From NCBI GenBank assembly GCA_017470115.1, contig JAFUEZ010000013.1:1-37981 (forward strand): a DNA stretch of 37,981 nt, read 5' to 3'. This document shows, piece after piece, positions 1 to 8,422 of the stretch (position 1 is the first letter of the stretch; the number at the start of each line of letters is the position of its first letter). Origin of the DNA: Bacilli bacterium. GTDB lineage: Bacteria > Bacillota_I > Bacilli_A > RFN20 > CAG-826. Made by a program: the position numbers and the translations under genes. The notes beneath the pieces are model-generated. The model searched no databases. It was not told the origin of the DNA and saw only the letters and a list, made by a program, of their open reading frames with translations.

Positions 1-92
1 AAGCAAGTATGGACAAGCTTGGTTTTAAAGAAATGAAACCTAACGATATTATTCTTAAAACAAGCGTGCTGACCAAGAAAAAGACTAAATAA
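1..92 (+). CDS. 3' end of an unidentified gene (partial)
   Basis: An open frame enters from the left edge and ends at TAA 90-92. It gives about 29 residues with a basic tail ending TKKKTK. The fragment is too short to assign a family. It is the only + strand gene before 15,219, and the gene that follows is convergent with it. Confidence 0.5.
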   Translation, partial: ASMDKLGFKEMKPNDIILKTSVLTKKKTK

Positions 93-355
93 TTTTATTA
101 TTTTAAAGCAAAGCGAAACGGTGCAATTTAAATTACAATCCATTTAATGGATCTTTTTGGTTTACAATTTTTTACCATTCTTTGCCTTCAAATTTATGAA
201 AAATTCAATATTTTGTATTGTTGGCTGCACCAAAAAGTAAAATTTTTCTTTCAAAAGTTAATTTATTTAATATTTCAAAGACTTGGTGCATTTTAAATTT
301 CAATTAACCAAGTAAAAACAAATAATTTTGAAATTTTTTTGTTAATATAAATTAT
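93..355. other. Intergenic region with short repeats
   Basis: No reading frame is convincing here. A 20-base element beginning GGTGCA occurs at 120-139 and again at 285-304 with 18 of 20 bases equal. CTTGGT and ACCAAG at about 283-312 can form a 6-bp stem around the second copy. A 13-mer, AGCAAAGCGAAAC (107-119), recurs inverted at 37915-37927. The region should also hold the 3' ends of two convergent transcripts, but I see no clear terminator with a T run. Confidence 0.35.
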
Positions 356-892
356 TTAAATGCTTTTTGTTGAAGTTTCTTTTTCACTTTCAATGAAAAC
401 TTCTTTTAAATTTATAATATCCTCAATTATTTCTTGAGGTATAAATTCTTTAATTTTTTCTAAGTTATTGTTTCTAATATCTTCTCTTAATTCTGTTGCT
501 GAAATCACAATCTTGCTTCTAGAAATTTTAATGATTTTCATTTTCTTTAAAATTTCTTTTCTAAACCAAGACTCTCTACGTTCTTCTTCGCCAGTTACAA
601 AAAATTTAGGTTCACAATTATATTCTTTTAAAACTGATAAAAGAAAATCTCCCCAACCTTCATTATTACCAATTCCCATATCAGGAACAGGAATTATAAT
701 CGCTTTGGGATAAATCTTTTTTATTAACTCTTTTCTTTCTTCAAATGAAAGTGGATTCTGGCTCGTTCTACTTTCTTGAGATGAGCAAATTAAAATAGCG
801 ACATCTTTTTGAAGTTTATATGCTTCATCAATTAATAGTTGATGTCCTTTATGAATTGGCTCAAATCTACCACAAACAAAAGCTACTTTCAT
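356..892 (-). CDS. NadM-like nucleotidyltransferase (probable nicotinamide-nucleotide adenylyltransferase)
   Basis: This 178-residue protein is a cytidylyltransferase-like (HxGH) nucleotidyltransferase. It has GRFEPIHKGH at residues 8-17, where HxGH binds the nucleotide triphosphate. ISATELR at 130-136 matches the second family motif (I-S-x-T-x-x-R) near the C terminus. The GRF/xPxHKGH context and short length resemble the archaeal-type NadM adenylyltransferases that make NAD from NMN and ATP; this is family knowledge. The exact substrate cannot be fixed from sequence, because phosphopantetheine adenylyltransferase and Nudix-free NadR-like enzymes share the fold. The start has a clear AAGGAA ribosome binding site. 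It may be cotranscribed with the 109-residue protein upstream (39-base gap). Confidence 0.75.
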   Translation of the reverse strand: MKVAFVCGRFEPIHKGHQLLIDEAYKLQKDVAILICSSQESRTSQNPLSFEERKELIKKIYPKAIIIPVPDMGIGNNEGWGDFLLSVLKEYNCEPKFFVTGEEERRESWFRKEILKKMKIIKISRSKIVISATELREDIRNNNLEKIKEFIPQEIIEDIINLKEVFIESEKETSTKSI

Positions 893-931
893 TTTATTTC
901 CTTATTTATATTATAAATAAAAAATATATTT

Positions 932-1261
932 TTAATAAATAATTGACTTATCTTCATTTTTAATTGTTTTAACTTTAAGTGAATAATATCCACTAGCTTT
1001 TCTAGAGATTATTCTAAATGCATATTTTGTATTTTTATCTAATTTAATTTCGTGTATTCCTGCATTTGAATTTGTAAATTTTAAAATGATATTTGTAGCT
1101 AAATTTTCGATTTCAATTTCAATATCACCTTTATTAATAGAAAAATCTAAAAGTAAAAATTGATCATGAATTTTATGACTTTTTATTCTTCCAAAATAAT
1201 TACCTGATAAAAGGTAAAATTTTCTCAATACAATCGTTCTAATTCTTTCTTTATTTGCCAT
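932..1261 (-). CDS. Small hypothetical protein
   Basis: A 109-residue protein with no family I recognise. It begins with a basic stretch (MANKERIRTIVLRKF) and then alternates hydrophobic and polar residues in a way that suggests beta strands. There is no signal peptide, membrane helix or Cys pair. The start is preceded by GGAAG. It sits 39 bases upstream of the NadM-like gene in the same direction, so the two may share a transcript, but no functional link is evident. Confidence 0.55.
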   Translation of the reverse strand: MANKERIRTIVLRKFYLLSGNYFGRIKSHKIHDQFLLLDFSINKGDIEIEIENLATNIILKFTNSNAGIHEIKLDKNTKYAFRIISRKASGYYSLKVKTIKNEDKSIIY

Positions 1262-1469
1262 ATTTTTCTACTTCCATATGAAGATCTTATTTTTCTCTTA
1301 ATTCTTTAATTTTATTTATAAGAGGGAGCTTATGATGTTTATCAAGAGCTGCCTGATTTTTCTGTCTTTGCCTCTTTTACGAATAATTAGTTATAAATCC
1401 TTCTCAAAATACAAAACTATGTTATCACAAGGCTACATTTTAATCTATAAAGATTAAATCGCTACAAAT
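1262..1469. other. Intergenic region, no gene seen
   Basis: This AT-rich stretch lies between the 109-residue gene and the terminator of the leucine-rich-repeat lipoprotein. It contains an imperfect hairpin near 1327-1352 (AGCT arms, 8 of 10 bases paired) and AAGAGG/CCTCTT arms at about 1319 and 1370. I see no open frame with a ribosome binding site and cannot assign a role. Confidence 0.3.
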
Positions 1470-1499
1470 AAAAAGGATTGATAATAATCTATCAACCCT
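1470..1499 (-). terminator. Intrinsic terminator, most diverged member of the dispersed hairpin repeat
   Basis: Read on the minus strand, AGGGTTGATA and TATCAATCCT form a 10-bp stem (one G-U) with a six-base loop, followed by TTTTTATTT. It lies 20 bases after the stop of the leucine-rich-repeat lipoprotein. It resembles the terminators at 10.9, 11.65, 14.7, 16.5 and 18.3 kb. Confidence 0.75.
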
Positions 1500-1518
1500 A
1501 CTAAATTACAATAAAAGC

Positions 1519-3756
1519 CTATTGGATGTAAACATTATTGTTACTACCATCAATTTTGATAAAGAAAGCATATACATGGCTTACTCTTACAGTATATTTT
1601 GTTCCATCAAAAGCTAGATATTCTTTCCACGCTTCAGATGTTGAACTTGTTCCACCTAATGAATATGGATCAAGCGCTATTGAGAAAGCTTCATGAGCTA
1701 CATCGTCATAAAATACAAACTCATCACCTATTGTCAAATCGTAATACACATAGAACTGCAAATATCTTCTTTGGCCATCCACAGAACCAAAACCTTCATA
1801 ACTTGCTCCAACATAAGTCTCATTATTAATTTTGATGCCATAAGGTTTTTCACTACCTCCAACAGTTGGGGTTATTCGATTTAAATATTTGTTCCAATCT
1901 TCTTCAAATACAATATTTCGAATATTTCCTTCAAATATAATGCTTTGTATTGCAAATGTAAAAGCATATGCTTCAATACGTATAACTGTTGCAGGGATTG
2001 TGATTGATGTTAAATTGTTGCATTCATCAAAAGCATATCTACCAATTGTTTCTAATCTATTTGGAAGAGTAATTGATCGCAAATTTTTGCATGCTTTAAA
2101 ACATTGTGCTGGAATATCTTTAATAGCATTTGATAAAGTAATAGAAGTTACATTTACGCAACCATAGAAGTTTTGAGCATTTAATGTTTCGACATTGTCG
2201 TTCATAGAAATACTTAATAGTTGTTCACAACGTCTAAAAGCATTGTCTCCAATCTCAGTTACTACGTTTGGAATAGCGAACGATTGAGCATCTTTGCCTG
2301 AAGGGAAACGTAAAAGCTTAGTTTTATCTTTGTTATATAAAATTCCATCATCACTTGAATAATTTTCATTTTCTGCATCTACATTTATTGCTTCTATACG
2401 ATCTTTGCCATTAAGAGAGGCAAATGCTTGAGATTCTATTTCACTAACGTTTTTAGGAATATTTACTTCTTTAATTTTTTCTGTATCACCAAATGCATAC
2501 ATCATTATTTTTGTTACGTTTTCACCGATAACAACCTCTTCTAAATATTTGCATTTATAGAAAGCGTAACCTGGTATTTCAGTGCATGCACTACTTAAAA
2601 TAACTTTTTTAAGGGATTGAGGAACATTTTTATCTCCTCCATCATAAGTGTAGCCACCAAAAATACAATTTAAGTATCTATATGCTGTAGAGTTCTTTTC
2701 CCTCCCGATGAATGGCAAAGTAATCTCTTCAAGCGAACTACAACGTTGGAAGGCATATTGGCCAATACTTGTAACCGAATCAGGTATTACAATTGCTTTT
2801 AAAGCTGAACAATCGGAAAACATTGCATTTGGAATGTCAGTTGTTCCGTTTGGAATATTAACTTCTTCAAGTGTTTTATTATTTTCAAAACACCACCCAC
2901 CAAAAAGAGTTATTGAATCTGGAATATTAACAACTCTTCCTGTGCTGATGCTTTGAAGAAATTTTACTTCTAAACCATTATGAGTTGCTGGAACATTAAT
3001 GATTTCTGCTTCTCCAGTATATCCTGTGATTTTATATCCATTACCATATTCTTCATAGATAAATTTATTTTCTGCTGATGTAATATTTGTTTTATAAGAA
3101 TCGTGGCAATGTTCACAAGTATGAAGCGTATATCCTTCTTCATCTGCTGTAGCTTCTACTACGCTTTCAACATAATTATGAGCTTCTGGATTAATTTCAA
3201 GATTTATTTCATGAGTTTGCACTGTAAAAGCTGTATTTGTGAAAGTTGCTGTAAATCTACCAAGCCCTTGTTGATTACATGTCGATTCACTAATAATACT
3301 ATAAGTGGAATCTACCATTTCAGTTTCTTTATGCTCTGAATTTGATGAACATACTCTTGTTGCTACGCACTTACTAAAATCATCATTCCATTCATATGTT
3401 GGTGCTCCCCAACTATGACCTTTTTGATCAATTTTAACTTCGTGAGTTTGTGTCTCAAACTTTTTATCTTCAAAAGTAACAGTATAAAGACCTTGACCAT
3501 CGGTTAAACAATCAGCTTCAGTTTGAATAGTATATACAGAATTTTTAGTTTCAGTTTCAATATGTTCTGAATTATCTAGACATACAATTTTAGCAGTACA
3601 ACTAGAAAAATCATCAGCCCAATCATATGTAGGATTTCCCCATCTATGTTCATGAGCTGGTGGTTCAGGATCATTTCCACTATTAGCACCTCCACAATTA
3701 GTTAGAAGCAATCCACAAAATAAAAACGACAAAAATAATAAGCTCTTATTTTTCAT
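1519..3756 (-). CDS. BspA-like leucine-rich-repeat surface lipoprotein
   Basis: This is a 745-residue secreted lipoprotein. The signal peptide ends in a lipobox, LTNC (Cys21), followed by a Gly/Asn/Pro-rich linker. Residues about 35-220 hold three divergent copies of a His/Cys module (H-x-W-G, paired C, 'SSNSEHKETE' type). From about 240 to 580 there are repeated BspA-type (LRR_5) leucine-rich repeats, recognisable by IPDSVTSIGQYAF and similar units, with an irregular C-terminal region to 745. Such repeats are known from cell-surface proteins that bind host or bacterial partners; binding here is inferred. The ribosome binding site is GAGAGGGA. A TATAAT (3783-3788, minus) lies just upstream, so the gene probably has its own promoter downstream of the terminator at 3914-3939. 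Confidence 0.85.
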   Translation of the reverse strand: MKNKSLLFLSFLFCGLLLTNCGGANSGNDPEPPAHEHRWGNPTYDWADDFSSCTAKIVCLDNSEHIETETKNSVYTIQTEADCLTDGQGLYTVTFEDKKFETQTHEVKIDQKGHSWGAPTYEWNDDFSKCVATRVCSSNSEHKETEMVDSTYSIISESTCNQQGLGRFTATFTNTAFTVQTHEINLEINPEAHNYVESVVEATADEEGYTLHTCEHCHDSYKTNITSAENKFIYEEYGNGYKITGYTGEAEIINVPATHNGLEVKFLQSISTGRVVNIPDSITLFGGWCFENNKTLEEVNIPNGTTDIPNAMFSDCSALKAIVIPDSVTSIGQYAFQRCSSLEEITLPFIGREKNSTAYRYLNCIFGGYTYDGGDKNVPQSLKKVILSSACTEIPGYAFYKCKYLEEVVIGENVTKIMMYAFGDTEKIKEVNIPKNVSEIESQAFASLNGKDRIEAINVDAENENYSSDDGILYNKDKTKLLRFPSGKDAQSFAIPNVVTEIGDNAFRRCEQLLSISMNDNVETLNAQNFYGCVNVTSITLSNAIKDIPAQCFKACKNLRSITLPNRLETIGRYAFDECNNLTSITIPATVIRIEAYAFTFAIQSIIFEGNIRNIVFEEDWNKYLNRITPTVGGSEKPYGIKINNETYVGASYEGFGSVDGQRRYLQFYVYYDLTIGDEFVFYDDVAHEAFSIALDPYSLGGTSSTSEAWKEYLAFDGTKYTVRVSHVYAFFIKIDGSNNNVYIQ

Positions 3757-3782
3757 AATATGTCCCTCTCACTTCTAATTTC

Positions 3783-3788
3783 ATTATA
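3783..3788 (-). promoter_or_regulatory. -10 box (TATAAT) of the leucine-rich-repeat lipoprotein
   Basis: TATAAT on the minus strand lies 26 bases before the start codon. The hexamer 17 bases upstream (TTCAAA) is a weak -35, so strength or activation is uncertain. Confidence 0.5.
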
Positions 3789-3913
3789 AGTGCATACTAA
3801 TTATTTTTGAACACCTCGCAATAACTGATATCAAATATTTGAATTATTATTAATTTGAATTTGTGAGAAAACAAAATTATCTATTAAAAGTGTTATCAAT
3901 CTTTTTCACAATT

Positions 3914-3939
3914 AAAAAGACTAAGGCGAACCTTAGTCT
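3914..3939 (-). terminator. Intrinsic terminator of the candidate ncRNA
   Basis: A perfect 9-bp stem, AGACTAAGG/CCTTAGTCT, with a TTCG loop (minus strand) is followed by TTTTT. It ends a minus-strand transcript between the two lipoprotein genes. Confidence 0.85.
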
Positions 3940-4179
3940 ATAAATTAATTTGGTCTTTGACATGAAAATACCCCTCGTCCTTGTCCAGGATTTGGGCAAA
4001 GACCCTTAAAAAGAGTTTAATGCTTTCAAGAGAAAGGAAAAACAATGAAAAACCAGGACCATAATGGTCCCAGTTTCTCATATATTGACCTGGTTCAATG
4101 TTCGAGCTATTCAGTTAGGGTTTCCCCTGAATTCCCAACGAATGTTCAAGATCCCTTTATAATTTACTAATATGTAACT
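3940..4179 (-). ncRNA. Candidate structured RNA between two lipoprotein genes
   Basis: About 240 bases without a reading frame hold several strong minus-strand helices. GGTCTTTG (3952-3959) pairs perfectly with 3997-4004. CAGGACC/GGTCC forms a hairpin around 4055-4070. AACCAGG (4051-4057) can pair with CCTGGTT (4089-4095). TTCAG/CTGAA (4110-4114/4127-4131) encloses GGG-AAA-CCC. Two near-copies of AATGTTC-AG flank this last hairpin (4097-4107 and 4140-4150). The region ends in a strong terminator at 3914-3939 and the downstream gene has its own -10. This fits a free-standing small RNA better than a leader, although a terminating riboswitch of the lipoprotein gene is possible. I could not match it to 6S, SRP, tmRNA or RNase P signatures. 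Confidence 0.5.
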
Positions 4180-6411
4180 TTATAAATTTAAGAAGAACGC
4201 TTTAGGATTAGCAGCAACTAATGTCGTGTAACTATCACCTCTAAAGAGAATTTCCGCAACGTGAAGATTAACGTCAATGCCAGTAAGTATACATTGAGAG
4301 AAAGTTCCATCTTCAACAATAATATTGCCAGTTTTGCCAATATATCTATCATCATTAGTTTCAATTGGTGTTTCGCCTTGATCAACAGTTATTCTTACTT
4401 TAATGACTGTTCCTCTGCCTGTATAGTTATAGAAATCAATGACAGACCCATACAAAGTATTGTTATAAACTTCTTCATACGCTACTTCTTCAATACCTTC
4501 TTCGGTGAGATAATAACCGCCACAATTTTCGCAGAACCAGTGTTCTTTTAAAGCTGGTGAAGTAATAGTGGCAGCGGTAGCGTCGTAATGAATCATTTCA
4601 TGTCCAGTTCCTGAAGAGCCTTGAATGAAATAGGATTGTACTTTTTCTACAGAAGCAATGGAATCTAACCAAGTGCCTGTTTCTTCTGATTGATCAAAAT
4701 CAATATGGGCATTAACATTAGGCGTGACACATGTTGCTCGTTTTCTACCAACAACTTTTAAACCAGTAAATTGATGGGTTGAGAAGCGTAAATATAAATC
4801 ATCAAAATCTGTGAATTTAATTGTAATGTGAGCATAAATATGTTCCCCATTAGCGTATCCATCTTCTAAAGAGAAACGAGTAGTATAACCAAGTTGGTTT
4901 CTAGCAATATCATTGCCATCTTCATCATAGAAATTAACGCTGGCATTAGAAGTATAAACACCTGTTCCGCTTCCATGATATAAGCCAACCACGACATTGG
5001 TGGAGGCTGCTTTGCCATTGAATGTTAACTCATAGATAAGTTTTTTGTCTCTAACTGCTTGGGTTTTAATTGGTGAATCTTCACAAGTAAATGTGCCATC
5101 ACCATAATTGACTGTTTCTTTAATAGCGATAGATTCTTCACAATCATCGTGAATGCAATGTCCAGTAATTGGATTATATTCGTGACCTAATGAAGAACCA
5201 GTATCTTCAAATGTTTCTTCACTAACGTAGTCACAATTTTCACAGTGTTTGTAATAAACAGCATCGTTTAAACATGATGCAGCAGTTTTTAAATATTTAA
5301 CATTTTTTTCAGAAACGAGATCGTGGGCTAACATAGAATCTTCATCTACTCTAGTGTCAGTAACATCACAACCTTCGTGATTACAATGAGCTGTTTCGGT
5401 GCCATCATGAGTACATGTAGCGTCGCCATTACTGACATAATTTGTGAATTCATGTCCTAATGGTGAGCCATGTTCAAATGTTCTAGTAGGATGTTCTTCG
5501 TGGCATCTTGTACAAGTGACATGATAAACAGCTTTATCTAAACATGTTGCACCAGAAACTAAATATGCCGTATCTGCTACTTCATCCCATTCGTGTCCTA
5601 ATGGATCGCCAACAGATGTTTTGTGATCATGGCTAACTTCGCCACAATATTCACAAGACATATAGTAATATGCTGGTGAGGTACATGTCGCAGCAGAGGC
5701 AAGTGTATCTGTTCCAACAATAACTTTTGTATAAGAGTGTGCAAGACAATCACCAACTCCAAATTTTTCATTTGATGCTTCGCCACAAACTTCACAAGAA
5801 TAATAATAGTAAGCACGTGATTGACAAGTTGCGCTATCTGCTAAATATTTAGCGGAAACTTCTTCATGCCATTTATGGCCTACTGCTTCACCATGTTCAA
5901 ATGTTTCAGTCCATGCAGTACCACAAGTTTCACAAGAATAATAATATTTTGCTGGGTGAGTACAATCAGCAGCAGCAGCTAAATATTTTTCTGCTACTTC
6001 TTGATGCCATTTATGGCCTAAAGCAGCACCGGAAGTGAAAGTTTCTGTAGATTTTTCTCCACATCTTTCACAAGAAACAAAATAATTTGCAGCATCTGTA
6101 CATGTAGCGGCTGTGGAAATGTATTTTTCTGCTACTTCTTGATGCCATTTATGGCCTAAGGCTTCACCGGATTCAAATGTCTCAGTAGAAGCTTCTCCAC
6201 ATTCGCATGAGAAATAATATTTAGCAGGATGAGTACAATCTGCTGCAGATGCTAAATATTTTTCCGCAGTACTCTTTACAACGTAACTATGAACGTGTGC
6301 AGGTTCTTCAGATCCACCACCAGATGGATTGTCATTTGCTGAATTACAACTTGAAAGAATACCAACGGAGAAAAATAGCGAACATAGAGTAATTATCTTT
6401 TTAAATTTCAT
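4180..6411 (-). CDS. Secreted lipoprotein with eight tandem His/Cys repeats
   Basis: The protein has 743 residues and a lipoprotein signal (LSSC, Cys22). Residues about 38-430 contain eight full repeats of roughly 38-50 residues and a truncated ninth. Each repeat starts with HKWHQEV-like residues and continues with Y-L-x-x-A-A-x-C-x-x-x-A-x-Y-Y-x-S-C-x-x-C-G-x-x-x-x-E-T-F-x-x-G-x-x-L-G. The repeats pair one Cys, a C-x2-C (C-C-x-C in some) and His residues, as in small metal-binding or disulfide-stabilised modules. Three looser copies occur in the neighbouring leucine-rich-repeat lipoprotein. Residues 430-743 are beta-rich and unassigned. The role is probably surface display or adhesion, but this is inference. 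A strong AGGAGG site precedes the start and a palindrome lies upstream of its promoter. Confidence 0.8.
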   Translation of the reverse strand: MKFKKIITLCSLFFSVGILSSCNSANDNPSGGGSEEPAHVHSYVVKSTAEKYLASAADCTHPAKYYFSCECGEASTETFESGEALGHKWHQEVAEKYISTAATCTDAANYFVSCERCGEKSTETFTSGAALGHKWHQEVAEKYLAAAADCTHPAKYYYSCETCGTAWTETFEHGEAVGHKWHEEVSAKYLADSATCQSRAYYYYSCEVCGEASNEKFGVGDCLAHSYTKVIVGTDTLASAATCTSPAYYYMSCEYCGEVSHDHKTSVGDPLGHEWDEVADTAYLVSGATCLDKAVYHVTCTRCHEEHPTRTFEHGSPLGHEFTNYVSNGDATCTHDGTETAHCNHEGCDVTDTRVDEDSMLAHDLVSEKNVKYLKTAASCLNDAVYYKHCENCDYVSEETFEDTGSSLGHEYNPITGHCIHDDCEESIAIKETVNYGDGTFTCEDSPIKTQAVRDKKLIYELTFNGKAASTNVVVGLYHGSGTGVYTSNASVNFYDEDGNDIARNQLGYTTRFSLEDGYANGEHIYAHITIKFTDFDDLYLRFSTHQFTGLKVVGRKRATCVTPNVNAHIDFDQSEETGTWLDSIASVEKVQSYFIQGSSGTGHEMIHYDATAATITSPALKEHWFCENCGGYYLTEEGIEEVAYEEVYNNTLYGSVIDFYNYTGRGTVIKVRITVDQGETPIETNDDRYIGKTGNIIVEDGTFSQCILTGIDVNLHVAEILFRGDSYTTLVAANPKAFFLNL

Positions 6412-6420
6412 ATTATCCTC

Positions 6421-6439
6421 CTAGGTTTTTAAAACCTAG
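6421..6439 (-). promoter_or_regulatory. 5'-UTR hairpin touching the ribosome binding site
   Basis: A 19-base inverted repeat, CTAGG(T)n/(A)nCCTAG, lies immediately upstream of the start of the His/Cys repeat lipoprotein. It overlaps the first two bases of the AGGAGG site (6417-6422). It could moderate ribosome access or protect the mRNA 5' end. Confidence 0.4.
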
Positions 6440-6443
6440 TTAA

Positions 6444-6449
6444 ATTATG
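6444..6449 (-). promoter_or_regulatory. -10 box (CATAAT) of the His/Cys repeat lipoprotein
   Basis: CATAAT on the minus strand has an A-rich, non-consensus -35 region 17 bases upstream. A weak -35 with a palindrome directly behind it is the layout expected for an activator-dependent promoter. Confidence 0.45.
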
Positions 6450-6471
6450 GCATAAAGAAAAAGCATTTTTT

Positions 6472-6487
6472 TGTGCCGATTGGCACA
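6472..6487. promoter_or_regulatory. Candidate operator, TGTGCC-N4-GGCACA
   Basis: A perfect 6+6 palindrome with a 4-base spacer lies between the response-regulator gene and the His/Cys repeat lipoprotein gene. Its centre is about 43 bases upstream of the predicted transcription start of the lipoprotein, a typical activator position. It is flanked by T runs on the + strand, so it could also be a terminator hairpin, but no + strand gene precedes it. Confidence 0.45.
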
Positions 6488-6546
6488 TTTTTAACGACTT
6501 TATGATTTATTTGGAATATAATTCCATTCTTTTTTAAGGTTTTTAT

Positions 6547-7173
6547 TTAAAAGTCACGAATGACAATACCAAGTCTTCCAGCTTCTGCGGCTAACTCAGT
6601 ACGGCTATGTAAACCAGTTTTTGATATCATGTTTTCAATATGCCTTTTAACAGTGCCAGCAGATATACATAACCTTTTAGCGATCTCTGCGTTAGAATCA
6701 CCCGTTAACATCTCTTTTAATATTTCTAATTCACGCATAGTTAAATCGTGATTTGTGACATTTCCTAATTTAATAACAGGTGTAGTATTAGGATAAATAT
6801 GCTCACCTTTCATGGTTTTTTTCATCACTTCGATGATGTTTTCTTCGTTAGCTTCTTTATACCAAAAAGAATCAACGCCATACTTCTTTGCCCTTTCAAT
6901 CCAAGAATATTCTGCTAAAGAAGTGACAATAATGATTTTAATATTTGGCAGGCTAGCTTTTATATCACGCGCTGCTAATAATCCACTGCTATTTCTAGCG
7001 GTATAAACATCCATTAAGATCAAATCAACTGGTAAATTTTGACAATACGCTAAAGCTAAAGAAGCATCACTTAAAGAAGCCACATGGGTAAATTCCTGGC
7101 TATTTTTCACAAATATTTCAAATAGCTGTCTTGGCATCATTTGATCTTCTACGATTAATGTTTTATACGGCAT
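6547..7173 (-). CDS. NarL/LuxR-family response regulator
   Basis: From the ATG at 7173 the protein has 208 residues: an N-terminal receiver domain (acidic pair E9-D10, phospho-acceptor D55 in LILMD) and a C-terminal LuxR-type helix-turn-helix at about 143-197 (LTMRELEILKEML ... GTVKRHIENMISK). It is the cytoplasmic output of a two-component system. An in-frame ATG four codons earlier exists, but GAGGTGG lies just ahead of the chosen ATG. The start overlaps the stop of the histidine kinase by 11 bases, indicating translational coupling. The likely target promoter is that of the neighbouring lipoprotein (inference from position). Confidence 0.9.
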   Translation of the reverse strand: MPYKTLIVEDQMMPRQLFEIFVKNSQEFTHVASLSDASLALAYCQNLPVDLILMDVYTARNSSGLLAARDIKASLPNIKIIIVTSLAEYSWIERAKKYGVDSFWYKEANEENIIEVMKKTMKGEHIYPNTTPVIKLGNVTNHDLTMRELEILKEMLTGDSNAEIAKRLCISAGTVKRHIENMISKTGLHSRTELAAEAGRLGIVIRDF

Positions 7174-8422
7174 AATCCACCTCAATTGTCAAAATAAATT
7201 GATCGTTGCTCTCTACAAACATTATACCATTTAAAGAATTAACATGTCTTTGTAATTCTTTTAAACCACCACCTAATGAGACGGGTTTATTTTTGTTTAA
7301 AGAATTCTCGTTTATAAAACAAAGGCAGTATTTACCATTTTCTAATTTAACATCGATATTCAACTCTTTTGATTTTGTATGTTTTGCCACATTTAATATC
7401 GACTCTTTGGCTGCATAAATAAATAATTTAATCACTTCTTCATTTTTCAATAATTGATAGTTATGGAAAGTAACAGAAACACCTACACCGTTTGCAAGAG
7501 TTAATAAATCATCGATGATATTTTCTTCATTTTCGCTAGTTGCTTCTTTACATAACAATAAAATATTTTTCTTCCATTTATTTAATATTTCTTTTTTCTC
7601 TTTGATATCATCACTTGTTAATAAATAAGAAGTTTTTAATAGCAAATTATTCATCTCATCATGGATTCTAATCTTCGCTGATAATATCTCCTTATTTCTA
7701 ATGATGTTTTGCATATTTTTGTTATATTCCATTAAAGATTGGTTATGGAGGAGAATTTTTTCATTATCAATTTGTAATTGCTTATTGGCATTAGATAAAT
7801 CAGTGATATCAAAAGCGATTAATTCATGGACATTTATCTTTTTATAAATGAAAAATAATTCCCTTCTATTTATTGATAAATCAGAAGAAATGAACTTATA
7901 TGTTTTTCCTTCCTTAGTGGAGATGATTTGATTATTTAATAAATCAAAAAAGTCATAAGCATTAGAGATATGATGAGATAATATGCCTTCTAAAATGGTG
8001 ATCATGGAACTATTGATTAATAAACAAATACCATCATCATCAAAATATAAAACCCCCTCTTCCATCTTATCAAATGCATCCATAAAGGAATCGGAAGTAA
8101 TATTATTTCTATACCACTTTTGAAGAAAAATAATGGATAGCACTAAAAAGGTAAATGTGACTACTAAATAAATAATATAAATATAAAAAGGTGCTATTAC
8201 AAAAAGGTTGGTAAAGGCGTTTCCATTATTACATATCTCCCAAGAAACACAAACAAATATCAAAACTAAGGGAATATTTAAAATAATAGATAATGCAAAT
8301 AATAGATGCTTTTTGCTGCGATAAAAATAAATAGATATCACAAAAAGCAAGGCAAAAAGGATGAATATTATTGAAGTGAATATAGCTATGCCAAGAATAG
8401 GAAGATCAATTAATCTCATCAT
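7163..8422 (-). CDS. NarX-like sensor histidine kinase
   Basis: A 419-residue membrane kinase. Three or four hydrophobic helices fill residues 7-100 and a PAS-like segment follows at about 112-210. A coiled stretch leads to the phospho-acceptor region IRIHDEMNN (His254), and an HATPase domain follows with the N-box AAKESILNVAKHTK (Asn344) and a Gly-rich box VSLGGGLKELQ near 385. HDE-type H boxes followed by this ATPase belong to the HisKA_3/NarX-DegS class, which pairs with NarL-type regulators, as found next door. The start has AGGAAG upstream. It overlaps the preceding sensor gene by 17 bases and the regulator gene by 11. The signal is unknown. Confidence 0.88.
   Translation of the reverse strand: MMRLIDLPILGIAIFTSIIFILFALLFVISIYFYRSKKHLLFALSIILNIPLVLIFVCVSWEICNNGNAFTNLFVIAPFYIYIIYLVVTFTFLVLSIIFLQKWYRNNITSDSFMDAFDKMEEGVLYFDDDGICLLINSSMITILEGILSHHISNAYDFFDLLNNQIISTKEGKTYKFISSDLSINRRELFFIYKKINVHELIAFDITDLSNANKQLQIDNEKILLHNQSLMEYNKNMQNIIRNKEILSAKIRIHDEMNNLLLKTSYLLTSDDIKEKKEILNKWKKNILLLCKEATSENEENIIDDLLTLANGVGVSVTFHNYQLLKNEEVIKLFIYAAKESILNVAKHTKSKELNIDVKLENGKYCLCFINENSLNKNKPVSLGGGLKELQRHVNSLNGIMFVESNDQFILTIEVDYAV

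Noticed and set aside
3940-4179. 6S RNA, SRP RNA, tmRNA or RNase P RNA
   Set aside because: None of the diagnostic sequences I know (GGAAG-AGCAG of SRP, T-arm of tmRNA, GAGGAAAGTCC of RNase P) is present, and a 6S-like single long hairpin is not seen.
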